The position numbers and the translations under genes are program-made. From Pseudomonas sp. (GTDB lineage Bacteria > Pseudomonadota > Gammaproteobacteria > Pseudomonadales > Pseudomonadaceae): a DNA stretch of 64,000 nucleotides. The stretch is taken from assembly GCA_030699825.1 (NCBI GenBank), contig JAUYKV010000066.1, positions 1-64,000 of the forward strand. The letters are read 5' to 3'. The notes beneath the pieces are model-generated. The model worked only from the letters and a program-made list of their open reading frames with translations. It had not been told where the DNA came from and did not search any database. Numbering within the stretch: the stretch's first letter is position 1; each line of letters opens with the position of its first letter. Positions 56,246 to 64,000 of the stretch are shown piece after piece.

Positions 56246-57676
56246 GTGACCTCCAGCCTGTTCTGGTACGACTACGAAACCACCGGTATCGATCCGCGCC
56301 GCGACCGCCCGTTGCAAGTCGCCGGAATTCGCACCGACGAAGAACTCAATGAAATCGGCGCGCCGCTGAACATCTACTGTCAACCAAGCGACGACATCCT
56401 GCCGCATCCGGCCGCCTGCCTCATCACGGGTATCACCCCCAGTCGGTTGGCGGAACAGGGCTTGAGCGAGGCCGAGTTCATAGCCCGCGTGCATGCCGAA
56501 ATGGTCCTGCCGAACACTTGCGGTGTGGGTTACAACAGCCTGCGCTTCGACGATGAAGTCACCCGCTACAGCCTGTACCGCAATTTTTTCGACCCCTATG
56601 CCCGCGAGTGGCAAGGCGGCAACAGCCGCTGGGATCTGATCGATCTGGTGCGCGCGGCCTATGCCCTGCGTCCGGATGGCATCGTCTGGCCGGAGGAAGA
56701 GGGCCGCGTCAGCCTCAAGCTGGAGCGCCTGACCGCGGCCAATGGTATCGAGCATGGCCAGGCCCATGACGCCCTGGCCGATGTGCGCGCGACCATCGCG
56801 CTGGCGCGTCTGATTCGCAGCAAGCAGCCAAAACTGTACAACTACCTCTATCAAATGCGCAGCAAGCAACGGGTGCTCGAGCAGATTCGTTTGTTACAAC
56901 CCCTGGTGCATATTTCCGGGCGCTTCGCCGGTGCTCGGCATTACCTGGCTGTGGTATTGCCGCTGGCCTGGCATCCGCGTAATCGCAATGCGCTTATTGT
57001 TTGCGACTTGCACGCCGATCCGGCGCCATTGCTCGAGGAAGATGGCGAATCCCTGCGCCGGCGCCTATATACAAGGCGCGAACAACTGGGCGAGGGCGAG
57101 TTGCCAGTCCCCTTGAAGTTGCTGCACATCAACCGTTGCCCGGTGCTGGCGCCATTGAATGTACTGCGCGACGAAGATATTCAGCGTTTGCAGTTGGACA
57201 TGGTCGAACCCTTGTTGCATGCCGATCGACTGGTGGCCACTCACGGGCAATGGCGGGACAAACTCGACCTGATATATGGCGAAGAAGCTTTTGCGTCCAG
57301 CGAGGACCCAGAGCAACAGCTATATGATGGTTTTATCGATGACCGCGACCGGCGTTTATGCGAGCAAGTGCGCCGTGCGGACCCCGCGCAGTTGACCAAG
57401 AATGCCTGGCCGTTCGATGACGCCCGCTTGCCTGAATTATTGTTTCGCTATCGCGCGCGTAACTTTGCTTCCAGCCTGGACACTGCAGAACAGCAGCGCT
57501 GGGTGGAATTTTGTCGGCAGCGCTTAACCCGGCCCGAGTGTGGCGCACCTAATACCTTGGCGAATTTTGAGGCGGCGCTCGCTGAAGTATTCGCGCAGGC
57601 CACGCCCGGACAACAGGCGCTACTGACTGAGTGGCGTGACTATGCGCAACAGTTGCGCGTGCGTTATGCCCTTTGA
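56246..57676 (+). CDS. sbcB: Exodeoxyribonuclease I
   Basis: A 476-residue DEDDh 3'-5' exonuclease. FWYDYETTGIDPRRDRP supplies the first acidic pair (Asp9, Glu11), and EHGQAHDALADVRATIALA supplies the His/Asp motif near residues 172-180. The C-terminal domains (about 200-476) match the ExoI helical and SH3-like parts. It degrades single-stranded DNA in recombination and mismatch repair. Base composition looks lower in GC in the second half than in nearby genes. It is convergent with mvaT across a strong terminator. Confidence 0.95.
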   Translation: MTSSLFWYDYETTGIDPRRDRPLQVAGIRTDEELNEIGAPLNIYCQPSDDILPHPAACLITGITPSRLAEQGLSEAEFIARVHAEMVLPNTCGVGYNSLRFDDEVTRYSLYRNFFDPYAREWQGGNSRWDLIDLVRAAYALRPDGIVWPEEEGRVSLKLERLTAANGIEHGQAHDALADVRATIALARLIRSKQPKLYNYLYQMRSKQRVLEQIRLLQPLVHISGRFAGARHYLAVVLPLAWHPRNRNALIVCDLHADPAPLLEEDGESLRRRLYTRREQLGEGELPVPLKLLHINRCPVLAPLNVLRDEDIQRLQLDMVEPLLHADRLVATHGQWRDKLDLIYGEEAFASSEDPEQQLYDGFIDDRDRRLCEQVRRADPAQLTKNAWPFDDARLPELLFRYRARNFASSLDTAEQQRWVEFCRQRLTRPECGAPNTLANFEAALAEVFAQATPGQQALLTEWRDYAQQLRVRYAL

Positions 57677-57800
57677 CTGGGCGGCCGGCTGCAGGCGCTA
57701 TATAGCAAGTGACTGTCGTGTGTTGATTCTGTCGGTGGGTCGTCGTCTGACCTGCGTGGCCTGGCGCCCCCGGGGCTTGTCTTCGACATGGATTGTTACG

Positions 57801-57841
57801 GCGCATAAAAAACGCCAGCAAGGCTGGCGTCTTTTATGCGC
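57801..57841. terminator. Bidirectional terminator between sbcB and mvaT
   Basis: GCGCATAAAAaACGCCAGC, loop aag, GCTGGCGTcTTTTATGCGC: a 9-bp GC stem flanked by complementary A and T tracts that act as T runs on either strand. Confidence 0.92.
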
Positions 57842-57867
57842 TGAAATCGGCGGTTCAAGCGTGGATC

Positions 57868-58245
57868 TTAGTCCAGCAGGGTGGCCCAGCTTTCAACAAC
57901 ATCGCTGGTCCACTTGGCTTTCCACTCTTTCAGGGTCTTGTGGTTGCCGCCTTTGGTTTCGATCACTTCACCGGTATGCGGGTTCTTGTACTGCTTAACT
58001 TTGCGTGCACGCTTGACCCCGGTGGCCTTGGCGCCGGCGCGCGGTGCCTTGCTGACTTTGGCGTCCGGGTCGAGCATGGCGATGATGTCACGCAGGGACT
58101 TCTGATATTCGCCCATCAGCGTGCGCAGTTTGCCTTCGAATTCCAGTTCTTTTTTCAGCTTGTCGTCTTGCGACAGGTTTTTCAGGCGCTCTTGCAGTTC
58201 TTTGATGGCTTCTTCTGTAGCGCGGTATTCGTTGATCAGCGACAT
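57868..58245 (-). CDS. mvaT: MvaT-family H-NS-like nucleoid protein
   Basis: A 125-residue protein. A coiled-coil oligomerisation domain (residues 1-60, EYRATEEAIKELQERLKNL) is joined by a basic linker to the DNA-binding domain KQYKNPHTGEVIETKGGNHK. MvaT silences AT-rich and horizontally acquired DNA in Pseudomonas and is a strong genus marker. It lies convergent to sbcB and divergent from purU, the same neighbours as in P. aeruginosa. Confidence 0.96.
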   Translation of the reverse strand: MSLINEYRATEEAIKELQERLKNLSQDDKLKKELEFEGKLRTLMGEYQKSLRDIIAMLDPDAKVSKAPRAGAKATGVKRARKVKQYKNPHTGEVIETKGGNHKTLKEWKAKWTSDVVESWATLLD

Positions 58246-58570
58246 GGGGTTACCTGGGTCTGGGTAGGTGATGGCTAAGTGTCAGTAATAATAGTCAGGC
58301 ACTTTTAACAAGTAAACCGCTTTGCAAGAATTTGCCACGGTTTATCAAATAAAGATTCAAATCCACGGGCGCGATAACTCCATGAATCAACCAGTCGGTA
58401 TTTGTCAGTTACCCCCTGGGTTCGCGGCAGGCCATTATTTTCAACAGGAGCGTATAGCTCGCGCTGCTCGGGTTGTCTGCCAAGGTGTGTCGGGCTGGGT
58501 GTCAGGAATACTGCAGTTTTCTCGCGCTGTGGCTAGAATGACCGACTTTGCGATTGCTCTGGAGTTTCCC
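58246..58570. promoter_or_regulatory. Divergent mvaT-purU regulatory region
   Basis: A 325-base AT-richer gap between the mvaT and purU starts. It contains AGTCAGGCACTTTTAACAAGT and TTTATCAAATAAAGATTC near mvaT, suitable for H-NS-type autoregulation, and a TAGAAT -10 candidate about 30 bases before the purU ATG. The open frame extending purU upstream through this region (to 58322) looks non-coding. Confidence 0.4.
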
Positions 58571-59422
58571 ATGCGTACTTTTCGCTTGGTCATAGCCTGT
58601 CCGGACCGCGTTGGTATCGTGGCCAAGGTCGGTAACTTTCTGGCCACCTACAACGGCTGGATCACCGAGGCGAGTCATCACTCGGATAATCAAAGCGGTT
58701 GGTTTTTCATGCGCCATGAGATTCGTGCCGATTCCTTGCCGTTCGATTTACCAGGGTTTCAGCAAGCCTTTGCGCCCATCGCCCGTGAGTTTTCCATGGA
58801 GTGGCGGGTCACTGATTCGGCACAGAAAAAACGTGTGGTGTTGATGGCCAGTCGCGAGTCGCATTGTCTGGCTGACTTGCTGCATCGTTGGCACAGCGAT
58901 GAATTGGACTGCGATATTGCGTGTGTGATCTCCAATCATGACGATTTACGCAGCATGGTCGAGTGGCACGGCATTGCTTATTACCATGTGCCGGTCCAGC
59001 CACAGAACAAGCAACCAGCCTTCGATGAGGTGGAACGACTGGTCAACGCGCATGCGGCCGACGTCATAGTGCTGGCGCGTTATATGCAAATTTTGCCAGC
59101 GCAACTGTGTCGCGACTTTGCCTGGCGGGTGATCAATATCCACCACAGCTTCCTGCCCTCGTTCGTCGGCGCCAAGCCTTATCACCAGGCCTCGTTGCGC
59201 GGGGTCAAGCTGATTGGCGCAACCTCGCACTATGTCACCGAGGAGTTGGACGCCGGTCCGATCATCGAGCAGGATGTCGTGCGAGTCAGCCATCGCGACA
59301 GCATTGAGGAAATGGTACGTTTGGGTAAAGATGTCGAAAAAATGGTGCTCTCCCGTGGGCTACGCTATCACTTGGAGGATCGTGTATTGGTTCACGACAA
59401 CAAGACGGTGGTGTTCGACTGA
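58571..59422 (+). CDS. purU: Formyltetrahydrofolate deformylase
   Basis: A 283-residue enzyme: an N-terminal ACT domain (RTFRLVIACPDRVGIVAKVG) and a C-terminal formyltransferase-like hydrolase domain with NIHHSFLPSFVGAKPYHQA and TSHYVTEELDAGPIIEQD. It hydrolyses 10-formyl-THF to formate and THF, balancing one-carbon pools. ATG 58571 is the family start. It lies divergent from mvaT as in P. aeruginosa. Confidence 0.95.
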   Translation: MRTFRLVIACPDRVGIVAKVGNFLATYNGWITEASHHSDNQSGWFFMRHEIRADSLPFDLPGFQQAFAPIAREFSMEWRVTDSAQKKRVVLMASRESHCLADLLHRWHSDELDCDIACVISNHDDLRSMVEWHGIAYYHVPVQPQNKQPAFDEVERLVNAHAADVIVLARYMQILPAQLCRDFAWRVINIHHSFLPSFVGAKPYHQASLRGVKLIGATSHYVTEELDAGPIIEQDVVRVSHRDSIEEMVRLGKDVEKMVLSRGLRYHLEDRVLVHDNKTVVFD

Positions 59423-59468
59423 TTGCCTTATCAGGCATAAACCAAATGCAGGCTGAAGGAGTTCGCTA

Positions 59469-59894
59469 ATGCTCAAATCAATCAAGGTGCGCGATTACAT
59501 GACACGTCATTTAGTGACGTTTCGGTCTGACACCGATCTATTCACCGCCATCAACCGGTTGTTGGAGCACCGCATCGCTGGCGCCCCGGTAGTTGACTCC
59601 CAGGGTCACCTGATCGGCCTGCTATCTGAGGGCGACTGCCTGCGCGGTATCCTCTCGGGGGCTTATTACGAGGCCATCGGTGGCGTGGTCAGCTCCTATA
59701 TGACTACCGAGATAGAAACCATCTCGCCGGAAACTGACGTGATCGAGGTGTCCGAGCGCTTTTTGCGCGGCCGCTTGGGGCGCCTCCCGGTGGTGGAAAA
59801 CGGGCGCCTGATCGGCCAAATCAGTCGCAGCGATGTGCTGCGTGCGGTCAAGGAGTTCGCCCAGCACGAGCAGGGTAAAGCTCTTTCGCAATGA
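59469..59894 (+). CDS. Tandem CBS-domain protein
   Basis: A 141-residue protein made of two CBS domains: VRDYMTRHLVTFRSDTDLFT to about residue 65 and VSSYMTTEIETISPETDVIE to the end. Pairs of CBS domains bind adenosine nucleotides and act as energy sensors. No effector domain is attached. CTGAAGGAG precedes the ATG. It lies 46 bases after purU and may be cotranscribed with it. Confidence 0.92.
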   Translation: MLKSIKVRDYMTRHLVTFRSDTDLFTAINRLLEHRIAGAPVVDSQGHLIGLLSEGDCLRGILSGAYYEAIGGVVSSYMTTEIETISPETDVIEVSERFLRGRLGRLPVVENGRLIGQISRSDVLRAVKEFAQHEQGKALSQ

Positions 59895-60059
59895 AGGAGT
59901 AACGGCGCCGCGCTGGCCTTGCAGGTTGAGCGGCGCATGCCCGGCCGTACGGTTGGCCTGGCTGCCGCCGCGGGTTGCCCGACGCGATGATCTGCAGCCT
60001 CGCCTGCGCATTGGTAAAGAGGCGCGGCGGATAACGTTGGCCCAGTCGAGGAACACAGC

Positions 60060-60245
60060 ATGCAAGACCCCCGCGAGCGTGCCGCTTCGAAGCCGCCGTC
60101 GACCCAGGGTGAGGGCTGCGTCAGGCGCTATGACCTGGATACCTTGAGCCCGGAGAGTGGCAGCGAATTCGCCGATGCCGCCGAACTGTGGCGCAAGCTA
60201 CAGGAGGAGGCCGGCGAGCAGCCGGCAACAGACCCCAGGGCATGA
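60060..60245 (+). CDS. Small hypothetical protein
   Basis: A 61-residue protein, MQDPRERAASKPPSTQGEGC followed by an acidic segment with YDLDTLSPESGSEFADAAEL. It has GAGGAA ten bases before the ATG and ends just before a terminator. It is soluble, probably partly disordered, with no motif I recognise. The start signal and position at the end of a gene cluster favour a real gene, but confidence is limited. Confidence 0.55.
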   Translation: MQDPRERAASKPPSTQGEGCVRRYDLDTLSPESGSEFADAAELWRKLQEEAGEQPATDPRA

Positions 60246-60257
60246 CAGCAGAAATAA

Positions 60258-60284
60258 AACAGGGCGCCGACCAGGCGCCCTGTT
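60258..60284. terminator. Terminator of the chemoreceptor gene
   Basis: A perfect 11-bp stem AACAGGGCGCC / GGCGCCCTGTT with loop GACCA. On the minus strand it is followed by TTTTATTT; it can also serve the small gene on the plus strand. Confidence 0.88.
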
Positions 60285-60297
60285 GCTGCCGATGGTT

Positions 60298-62175
60298 TCA
60301 AATGCGGAAGCTGTCGACCAGCAGTTTGAGGCGCGAGGCCTGTTGTTCCAGGTCGCCGCAGGCGCGCAGGGTGGCCTGCAGGTTTACCACGCCATCCTGG
60401 TTGAGGGTGTTGATCTCGGTGATGTCCATGTTCAGCGACTCGATCACCGAGGTCTGCTCCTCGGTGGCGGTGGCCACCGACTGGTTCATGCCGTCGATCT
60501 CGCCGATGCGCAGGGTCACGCTGCCCAGACGCTCGCCGGCCTGATTGGCGATCAGCACGCTTTCTTCGCTGTAGCGCTGGCTCTCGGTCATGGTGGTAAC
60601 CGACTCGCGCGAGCCGACCTGCAGTTCCTCGATCATTGTCTCGATTTCCTGCGCCGATTCCTGGGTGCGGTGGGCCAGGTTGCGCACCTCGTCGGCGACC
60701 ACGGCAAAGCCGCGACCGGCTTCGCCGGCACGGGCGGCTTCGATGGCGGCGTTGAGCGCGAGCAGGTTGGTCTGCTGGGAAATGCTCTTGATCACCTCGA
60801 GAATCTGGCCGATGTTCACCGTCTTGCCGTTCAGGGTTTCGATATGACCGCAAGAAGTGCGGATCTTGCTGGACAGGTCGTTCATCGCATGGATGGTTTT
60901 CTCCACCACCTGGCGGCCATCTTCGGCCTGCTTCCGTGCATCGGAGGCCTGGGTCGAGGCATCTGCGGCGTTGCGTGCGATTTCCTGGGCGGCGGCGCCC
61001 AGTTCATTGATCGCGGCGGCCACGCTATTGGTGCGGTTGGCTTGTTCGTCGGAGTTGATCATCGAGGAGTTGGAGGCGCCCACCACCAGCTTGGCCACCT
61101 CGTTGACCTGGTGGGTGGCTGAGGACACTTCGCGGATCGAGCCGTGAATCCGCTCGACGAACTGATTGAATGCTTTGCCCAGGGTACCGAATTCGTCGTT
61201 GGACTGGATCGCCAGGCGTTTGGTCAGGTCACCGTCACCCTGGGCGATGTCCTGCATGGCTTTGCCCATCATGGTCAACGGTTGCAGCAACACGCGGATC
61301 AGCATGCTCAGCAGGAGGATGATCAGCACCACCGCGATCAGCGTGGCGACTATGGCCGAGGCGCGGAATTCGCTGAGCATGGCATAGGCCTTGTCCTTGT
61401 CGATGGACAGGCCGATGTACCAGTTGACCGAGGGCAGGCCTTTGACCGGAGCGAAGGTAATGAGGCGGGTCTGGCCATTGGTATCGGCCTCGCTGAGCTC
61501 GCCGCCAATGCGTGGGGTGTTCCCGGGGAAGACGTCGGCGAGGCTTTTCATCACCAGGTTCTTGTCCGGGTGCACTAGGATCTTGCCGTCGGCGCTGACC
61601 AGAAAGGCGTAACCCAGGCCGTCGAAGTCCAGCGAGTTGATGATGTCGACCAGGGTCTTCAGACTCAGGTCGCCGCCCACCACGCCGGCGGGTTTGGCCG
61701 GGGTGGCGATGGTGATGATCAGCGCGCCGGTAGCCGCGTCCACATAGGGTTCGGTGAGGGTGGTGGCGCCGGCGGCCATGGCGTCCTTGTACCAGGGGCG
61801 ACTGCGTGGGTCGTAGTCGTCGGGCATCTTCTCGTCCGGGCGCATGGTGAAGGCCCCGTCTGCGCTGCCCAGGTAACTGAAGGCGAAGGTCGAGGTCAGG
61901 GCTTTCTGCTCCAGCAGGCTGGCGACCTGCTCGGGCTCGCTGTTCCTGGCAATCGACTGGGCGGCGCTTTCCACCAGCAGGATGCGCCCCGACAGCCAGT
62001 TCTGGATATTGTTGGCGGTGACGTTGCCCATTTCCTCCAGGTAGTTTTCCAGGTTTGCACGGATCGCATTGCGTTGCAGGTAGTCGTTGTACAGGGTGAA
62101 CAAGGAGAAGGCGGCGATCACCACCAGCGAGGCGGCCAGAAGAATCTTGTGACTGAATTTCAAATTATTATTCAT
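60298..62175 (-). CDS. Methyl-accepting chemotaxis protein, PctA-type amino-acid receptor
   Basis: A 625-residue chemoreceptor: membrane segment 1 (about 11-29), a periplasmic dCache_1 sensor (about 30-270), membrane segment 2 (about 272-296), HAMP, and a cytosolic signalling domain with the hairpin tip [20 protein letters not shown]. The sensor carries the amino-acid-binding signature known from PctA: Tyr121, Arg126, Trp128, Tyr129 (YDPRSRPWY), Asp146 and Asp169 (GVVGGDLS). It should therefore bind L-amino acids and steer chemotaxis. Start ATG 62175 gives [16 protein letters not shown]. Confidence 0.93.
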   Translation of the reverse strand: MNNNLKFSHKILLAASLVVIAAFSLFTLYNDYLQRNAIRANLENYLEEMGNVTANNIQNWLSGRILLVESAAQSIARNSEPEQVASLLEQKALTSTFAFSYLGSADGAFTMRPDEKMPDDYDPRSRPWYKDAMAAGATTLTEPYVDAATGALIITIATPAKPAGVVGGDLSLKTLVDIINSLDFDGLGYAFLVSADGKILVHPDKNLVMKSLADVFPGNTPRIGGELSEADTNGQTRLITFAPVKGLPSVNWYIGLSIDKDKAYAMLSEFRASAIVATLIAVVLIILLLSMLIRVLLQPLTMMGKAMQDIAQGDGDLTKRLAIQSNDEFGTLGKAFNQFVERIHGSIREVSSATHQVNEVAKLVVGASNSSMINSDEQANRTNSVAAAINELGAAAQEIARNAADASTQASDARKQAEDGRQVVEKTIHAMNDLSSKIRTSCGHIETLNGKTVNIGQILEVIKSISQQTNLLALNAAIEAARAGEAGRGFAVVADEVRNLAHRTQESAQEIETMIEELQVGSRESVTTMTESQRYSEESVLIANQAGERLGSVTLRIGEIDGMNQSVATATEEQTSVIESLNMDITEINTLNQDGVVNLQATLRACGDLEQQASRLKLLVDSFRI

Positions 62176-62296
62176 GACTTCTTGCGTCCGGTAAGTTCTG
62201 GAACCAGTCTTGGGCTGGTGCACGGCACAGGCAGCGCCGGCAAACCGGCGTCAGCAATTATGTCGGCATGACGCGAGCAAAGCTTTAACTTAGAAC

Positions 62297-62466
62297 TTGT
62301 GAAAAAACTCGCGCCTACTGCGGCTGCCTCCAAACGCCCGCTGCGGTGTTGCGCTACGTGAAAAGCAGGGTCATTTAGTTCACTAAACTCCCCTGCTTTT
62401 CACGTAGCGCGCCTTGCCGCGAACGCCTGGAGACGGCCTCGCTACGACGCTCGATTTTTTCACAAG
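62297..62466. repeat. 170-bp palindromic element with GTGAAAAAA ends, copy B
   Basis: Perfect 12-bp arms CTTGTGAAAAAA (62297-62308) / TTTTTTCACAAG (62455-62466) enclose a perfect 19-bp stem GCGCTACGTGAAAAGCAGG (62351-62369) / its complement (62392-62410). The inner hairpin is TTTAG-ttca-CTAAA in the context gtcaTTTAG..CTAAActcc. It is followed by CCAGGAG, which can serve as ribosome binding site of the next gene. It fills most of the 309-base divergent gap. Confidence 0.88.
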
Positions 62467-62484
62467 CTCCCAGGAGACATATAG

Positions 62485-63960
62485 ATGCCTGCAGCAAACC
62501 AGTTGGTTCTTGGTGCCGACCTCGGCGGTCAATCCGTCGGCCAGTTGTTGCGCCTGGCCAATCGGCATGGCCTGGTGGCCGGGGCGACCGGCACCGGCAA
62601 GACGGTGACCCTGCAGCGCCTGGTGGAGGAGTTCAGCGACGCCGGAGTGGCGGTGTTCGCTGCGGATGTGAAGGGCGACCTGTGCGGGCTCGGCGCCGTC
62701 GGTGCGCCGCAGGGCAAGGTGGCCGAGCGCATCGCCAGCATGCCCTGGCTGGCGCACCGGCCGACGGCCTATCCGGTCACGCTATGGGATATCCATGGCC
62801 AGAGCGGTCATCCGCTGCGTACCACCCTCAGCGAGATGGGGCCGCTGTTGCTCGGGGCCTTGCTGGAGTTGACCGACAGCCAGCAGGCCGCCCTCTATGC
62901 GGCGTTCAAGGTGGCGGATCGCGAGGGCTTGCTGCTGCTCGACCTGAAGGATCTGAAAGCCCTGCTGGCCTACCTGAAGAGCAATCCGGCTGTGCTCGGC
63001 GAGGACAGTGCCCTGTTTACCACTACGTCTTCCCAGGCCCTGTTGCGGCGCCTGTCGAGCCTCGAACAACAGGGCGCCGAGGCCTTGTTCGGCGAACCGG
63101 CGTTGCAACTGGAGGACATGCTGCAGCCGGATCGCGACGGTCGCGGACGCATTCATCTGCTCGACGCCAGCCGTCTGGTGCACGAGGCGCCGAAGGTCTA
63201 CGCAACCTTCCTGCTGTGGCTGCTGGCCGAGTTGTTCGAGCAGTTGCCGGAGCGCGGCGATGCCGACAAGCCGCTACTGGCGCTGTTCTTCGACGAGGCG
63301 CACCTGCTGTTCGCCGACACACCGAAAGCCCTGCAAGAGCGGCTGGAACAGGTGGTGCGGTTGATTCGTTCGAAGGGCGTCGGGGTGTATTTCGTCACCC
63401 AATCGCCCAGTGACTTGCCCGATGATGTGCTGGCCCAGCTTGGTCTGCGCATTCAGCACGGCCTGCGCGCCTTCACCACCCGGGAGCAGAAATCCCTGCG
63501 CGCAGTGGCCGACGGTTTCCGCCCCAATCCCTCGATCGATACCTTGGCCGCCCTAACCGAACTGGGCATCGGCGAGGCCTTGGTCGGCACTCTGGAGGAG
63601 AAAGGCACGCCGGCGATGGTCCGGCGCGTGGCCATCGCGCCGCCACAGTCGCGCATCGGCCCGTTGAGCGAGAGCGAGCGCACCGCCCTGATCCGCCGGT
63701 CGCCGTTGGCCGGGCGCTATGACAAAGCGGTCGACCGCGAATCTGCCTACGAACTGCTCAGCGCCCGCGCCGCACAAGCCAGTGTCGAGGCGGCTGAGCA
63801 GCAGCCAAGCAAAGCGAACTCCGCAGGCGGTATCGGCGACATGCTCGGCGGCCTGGCCGGCCAGGTGATGAAAAGCGCCGTACGCCAAGCCGCCAACCAG
63901 CTTGGTCGGCAGTTGGTGCGCGGTCTGCTGGGCTCGCTGCTTGGTGGCAAGGGGCGATAA
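62485..63960 (+). CDS. DUF853 family HerA-like ATPase
   Basis: A 491-residue P-loop ATPase of the HerA/FtsK clan (E. coli YjgR type). Walker A is GATGTGKT (residues 33-40), Walker B is LFFDEAHLLFAD near residues 265-275, followed by VYFVTQSPSDLPDDVLAQLG. The glycine-rich, amphipathic C-terminus (MLGGLAGQVMKSAVRQAANQ) is typical. Cellular role unknown; relatives move along DNA or pump it. The start follows AGGAG. It is the last gene; nothing is visible in the final 40 bases. Confidence 0.92.
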   Translation: MPAANQLVLGADLGGQSVGQLLRLANRHGLVAGATGTGKTVTLQRLVEEFSDAGVAVFAADVKGDLCGLGAVGAPQGKVAERIASMPWLAHRPTAYPVTLWDIHGQSGHPLRTTLSEMGPLLLGALLELTDSQQAALYAAFKVADREGLLLLDLKDLKALLAYLKSNPAVLGEDSALFTTTSSQALLRRLSSLEQQGAEALFGEPALQLEDMLQPDRDGRGRIHLLDASRLVHEAPKVYATFLLWLLAELFEQLPERGDADKPLLALFFDEAHLLFADTPKALQERLEQVVRLIRSKGVGVYFVTQSPSDLPDDVLAQLGLRIQHGLRAFTTREQKSLRAVADGFRPNPSIDTLAALTELGIGEALVGTLEEKGTPAMVRRVAIAPPQSRIGPLSESERTALIRRSPLAGRYDKAVDRESAYELLSARAAQASVEAAEQQPSKANSAGGIGDMLGGLAGQVMKSAVRQAANQLGRQLVRGLLGSLLGGKGR

Positions 63961-64000
63961 CGCCATGAGCCGCGGTTAGCGACCATTACGCCTGCAGAGC

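Noticed and set aside
58322..58570. N-terminal extension of purU to 58322
   Set aside because: The family protein begins at ATG 58571 with the ACT domain; the extension lies in the mvaT-purU promoter region and has no domain.

Overview
This window is a GC-rich piece of a Pseudomonas-type gammaproteobacterial chromosome. The evidence is MvaT, a pseudomonad-style holD beside rimI, MksFEB, a PctA-type amino-acid chemoreceptor, REP palindromes containing GGGAGGGGCTTTAGCC, and the run hpt/upp/hemH/phrB/pagL/murI/moeB/prmC/prfA/hemA/lolB/ispE/prs/rplY/pth/ychF/tRNA-Met. That run is laid out much as in P. aeruginosa, although the window ends (sbcB, mvaT, purU, chemoreceptor) come from what I would expect to be another part of that chromosome. 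Almost all of it is core genome. I see no intact prophage, IS element or CRISPR array.

Layout. 0-4 kb: the end of a 5S rRNA, then two half-length PqiA proteins and a six-MCE-domain PqiB/LetB-like protein. 4-9 kb: the condensin operon mksF-mksE-mksB on the minus strand, without an mksG nuclease gene. 9-12 kb: an orphan protein and the norspermidine/spermidine pair (carboxynorspermidine decarboxylase and carboxy(nor)spermidine dehydrogenase). 12.6-17.3 kb: leuA, holD, rimI, a beta-carbonic anhydrase and an EamA transporter. 17.3-19 kb: a decayed integration site beside tRNA-Met, with an integrase C-terminus and a HigA C-terminus. 19-26 kb, minus strand: ychF, pth, rplY, prs, tRNA-Gln, ispE, lolB and a TPR lipoprotein. 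26-32 kb, plus strand: hemA, prfA, prmC, moeB, murI, pagL.

32-41 kb holds the most interesting unit. It is a tightly packed minus-strand operon: DUF523/DUF1722, a MerR regulator, photolyase, an NTF2-like protein, a short-chain dehydrogenase, an FAD oxidoreductase, DUF1365, a cyclopropane-synthase-like methyltransferase and DUF2878. Its promoter (TTGACT-16-TATGAT) carries two operators of the form TTGTACA-N12-TGTACA. A related palindrome with the same N12 spacing (CCTATACA-N12-TGTATAGG) lies in the next divergent promoter region, between a second FAD oxidoreductase and a TIGR01777 epimerase followed by hemH. I infer a light- or photooxidative-stress regulon run by a LitR/CarH-like MerR protein whose B12-binding signature is degenerate.

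44-64 kb: upp, hpt, a SulP transporter, a six-gene MoxR/DUF58/DUF4350/DUF4129/SpoIIM/RDD operon, sbcB, mvaT, purU, a CBS-domain protein, a PctA-like chemoreceptor and a HerA-like DUF853 ATPase. The intergenic spaces hold many palindromic repeats. Three nested hairpins share an architecture but have different, compensating stem sequences, and one lies in a 270-bp composite with 25-bp terminal inverted repeats. All functional statements rest on motif recognition by eye; no database search was run.
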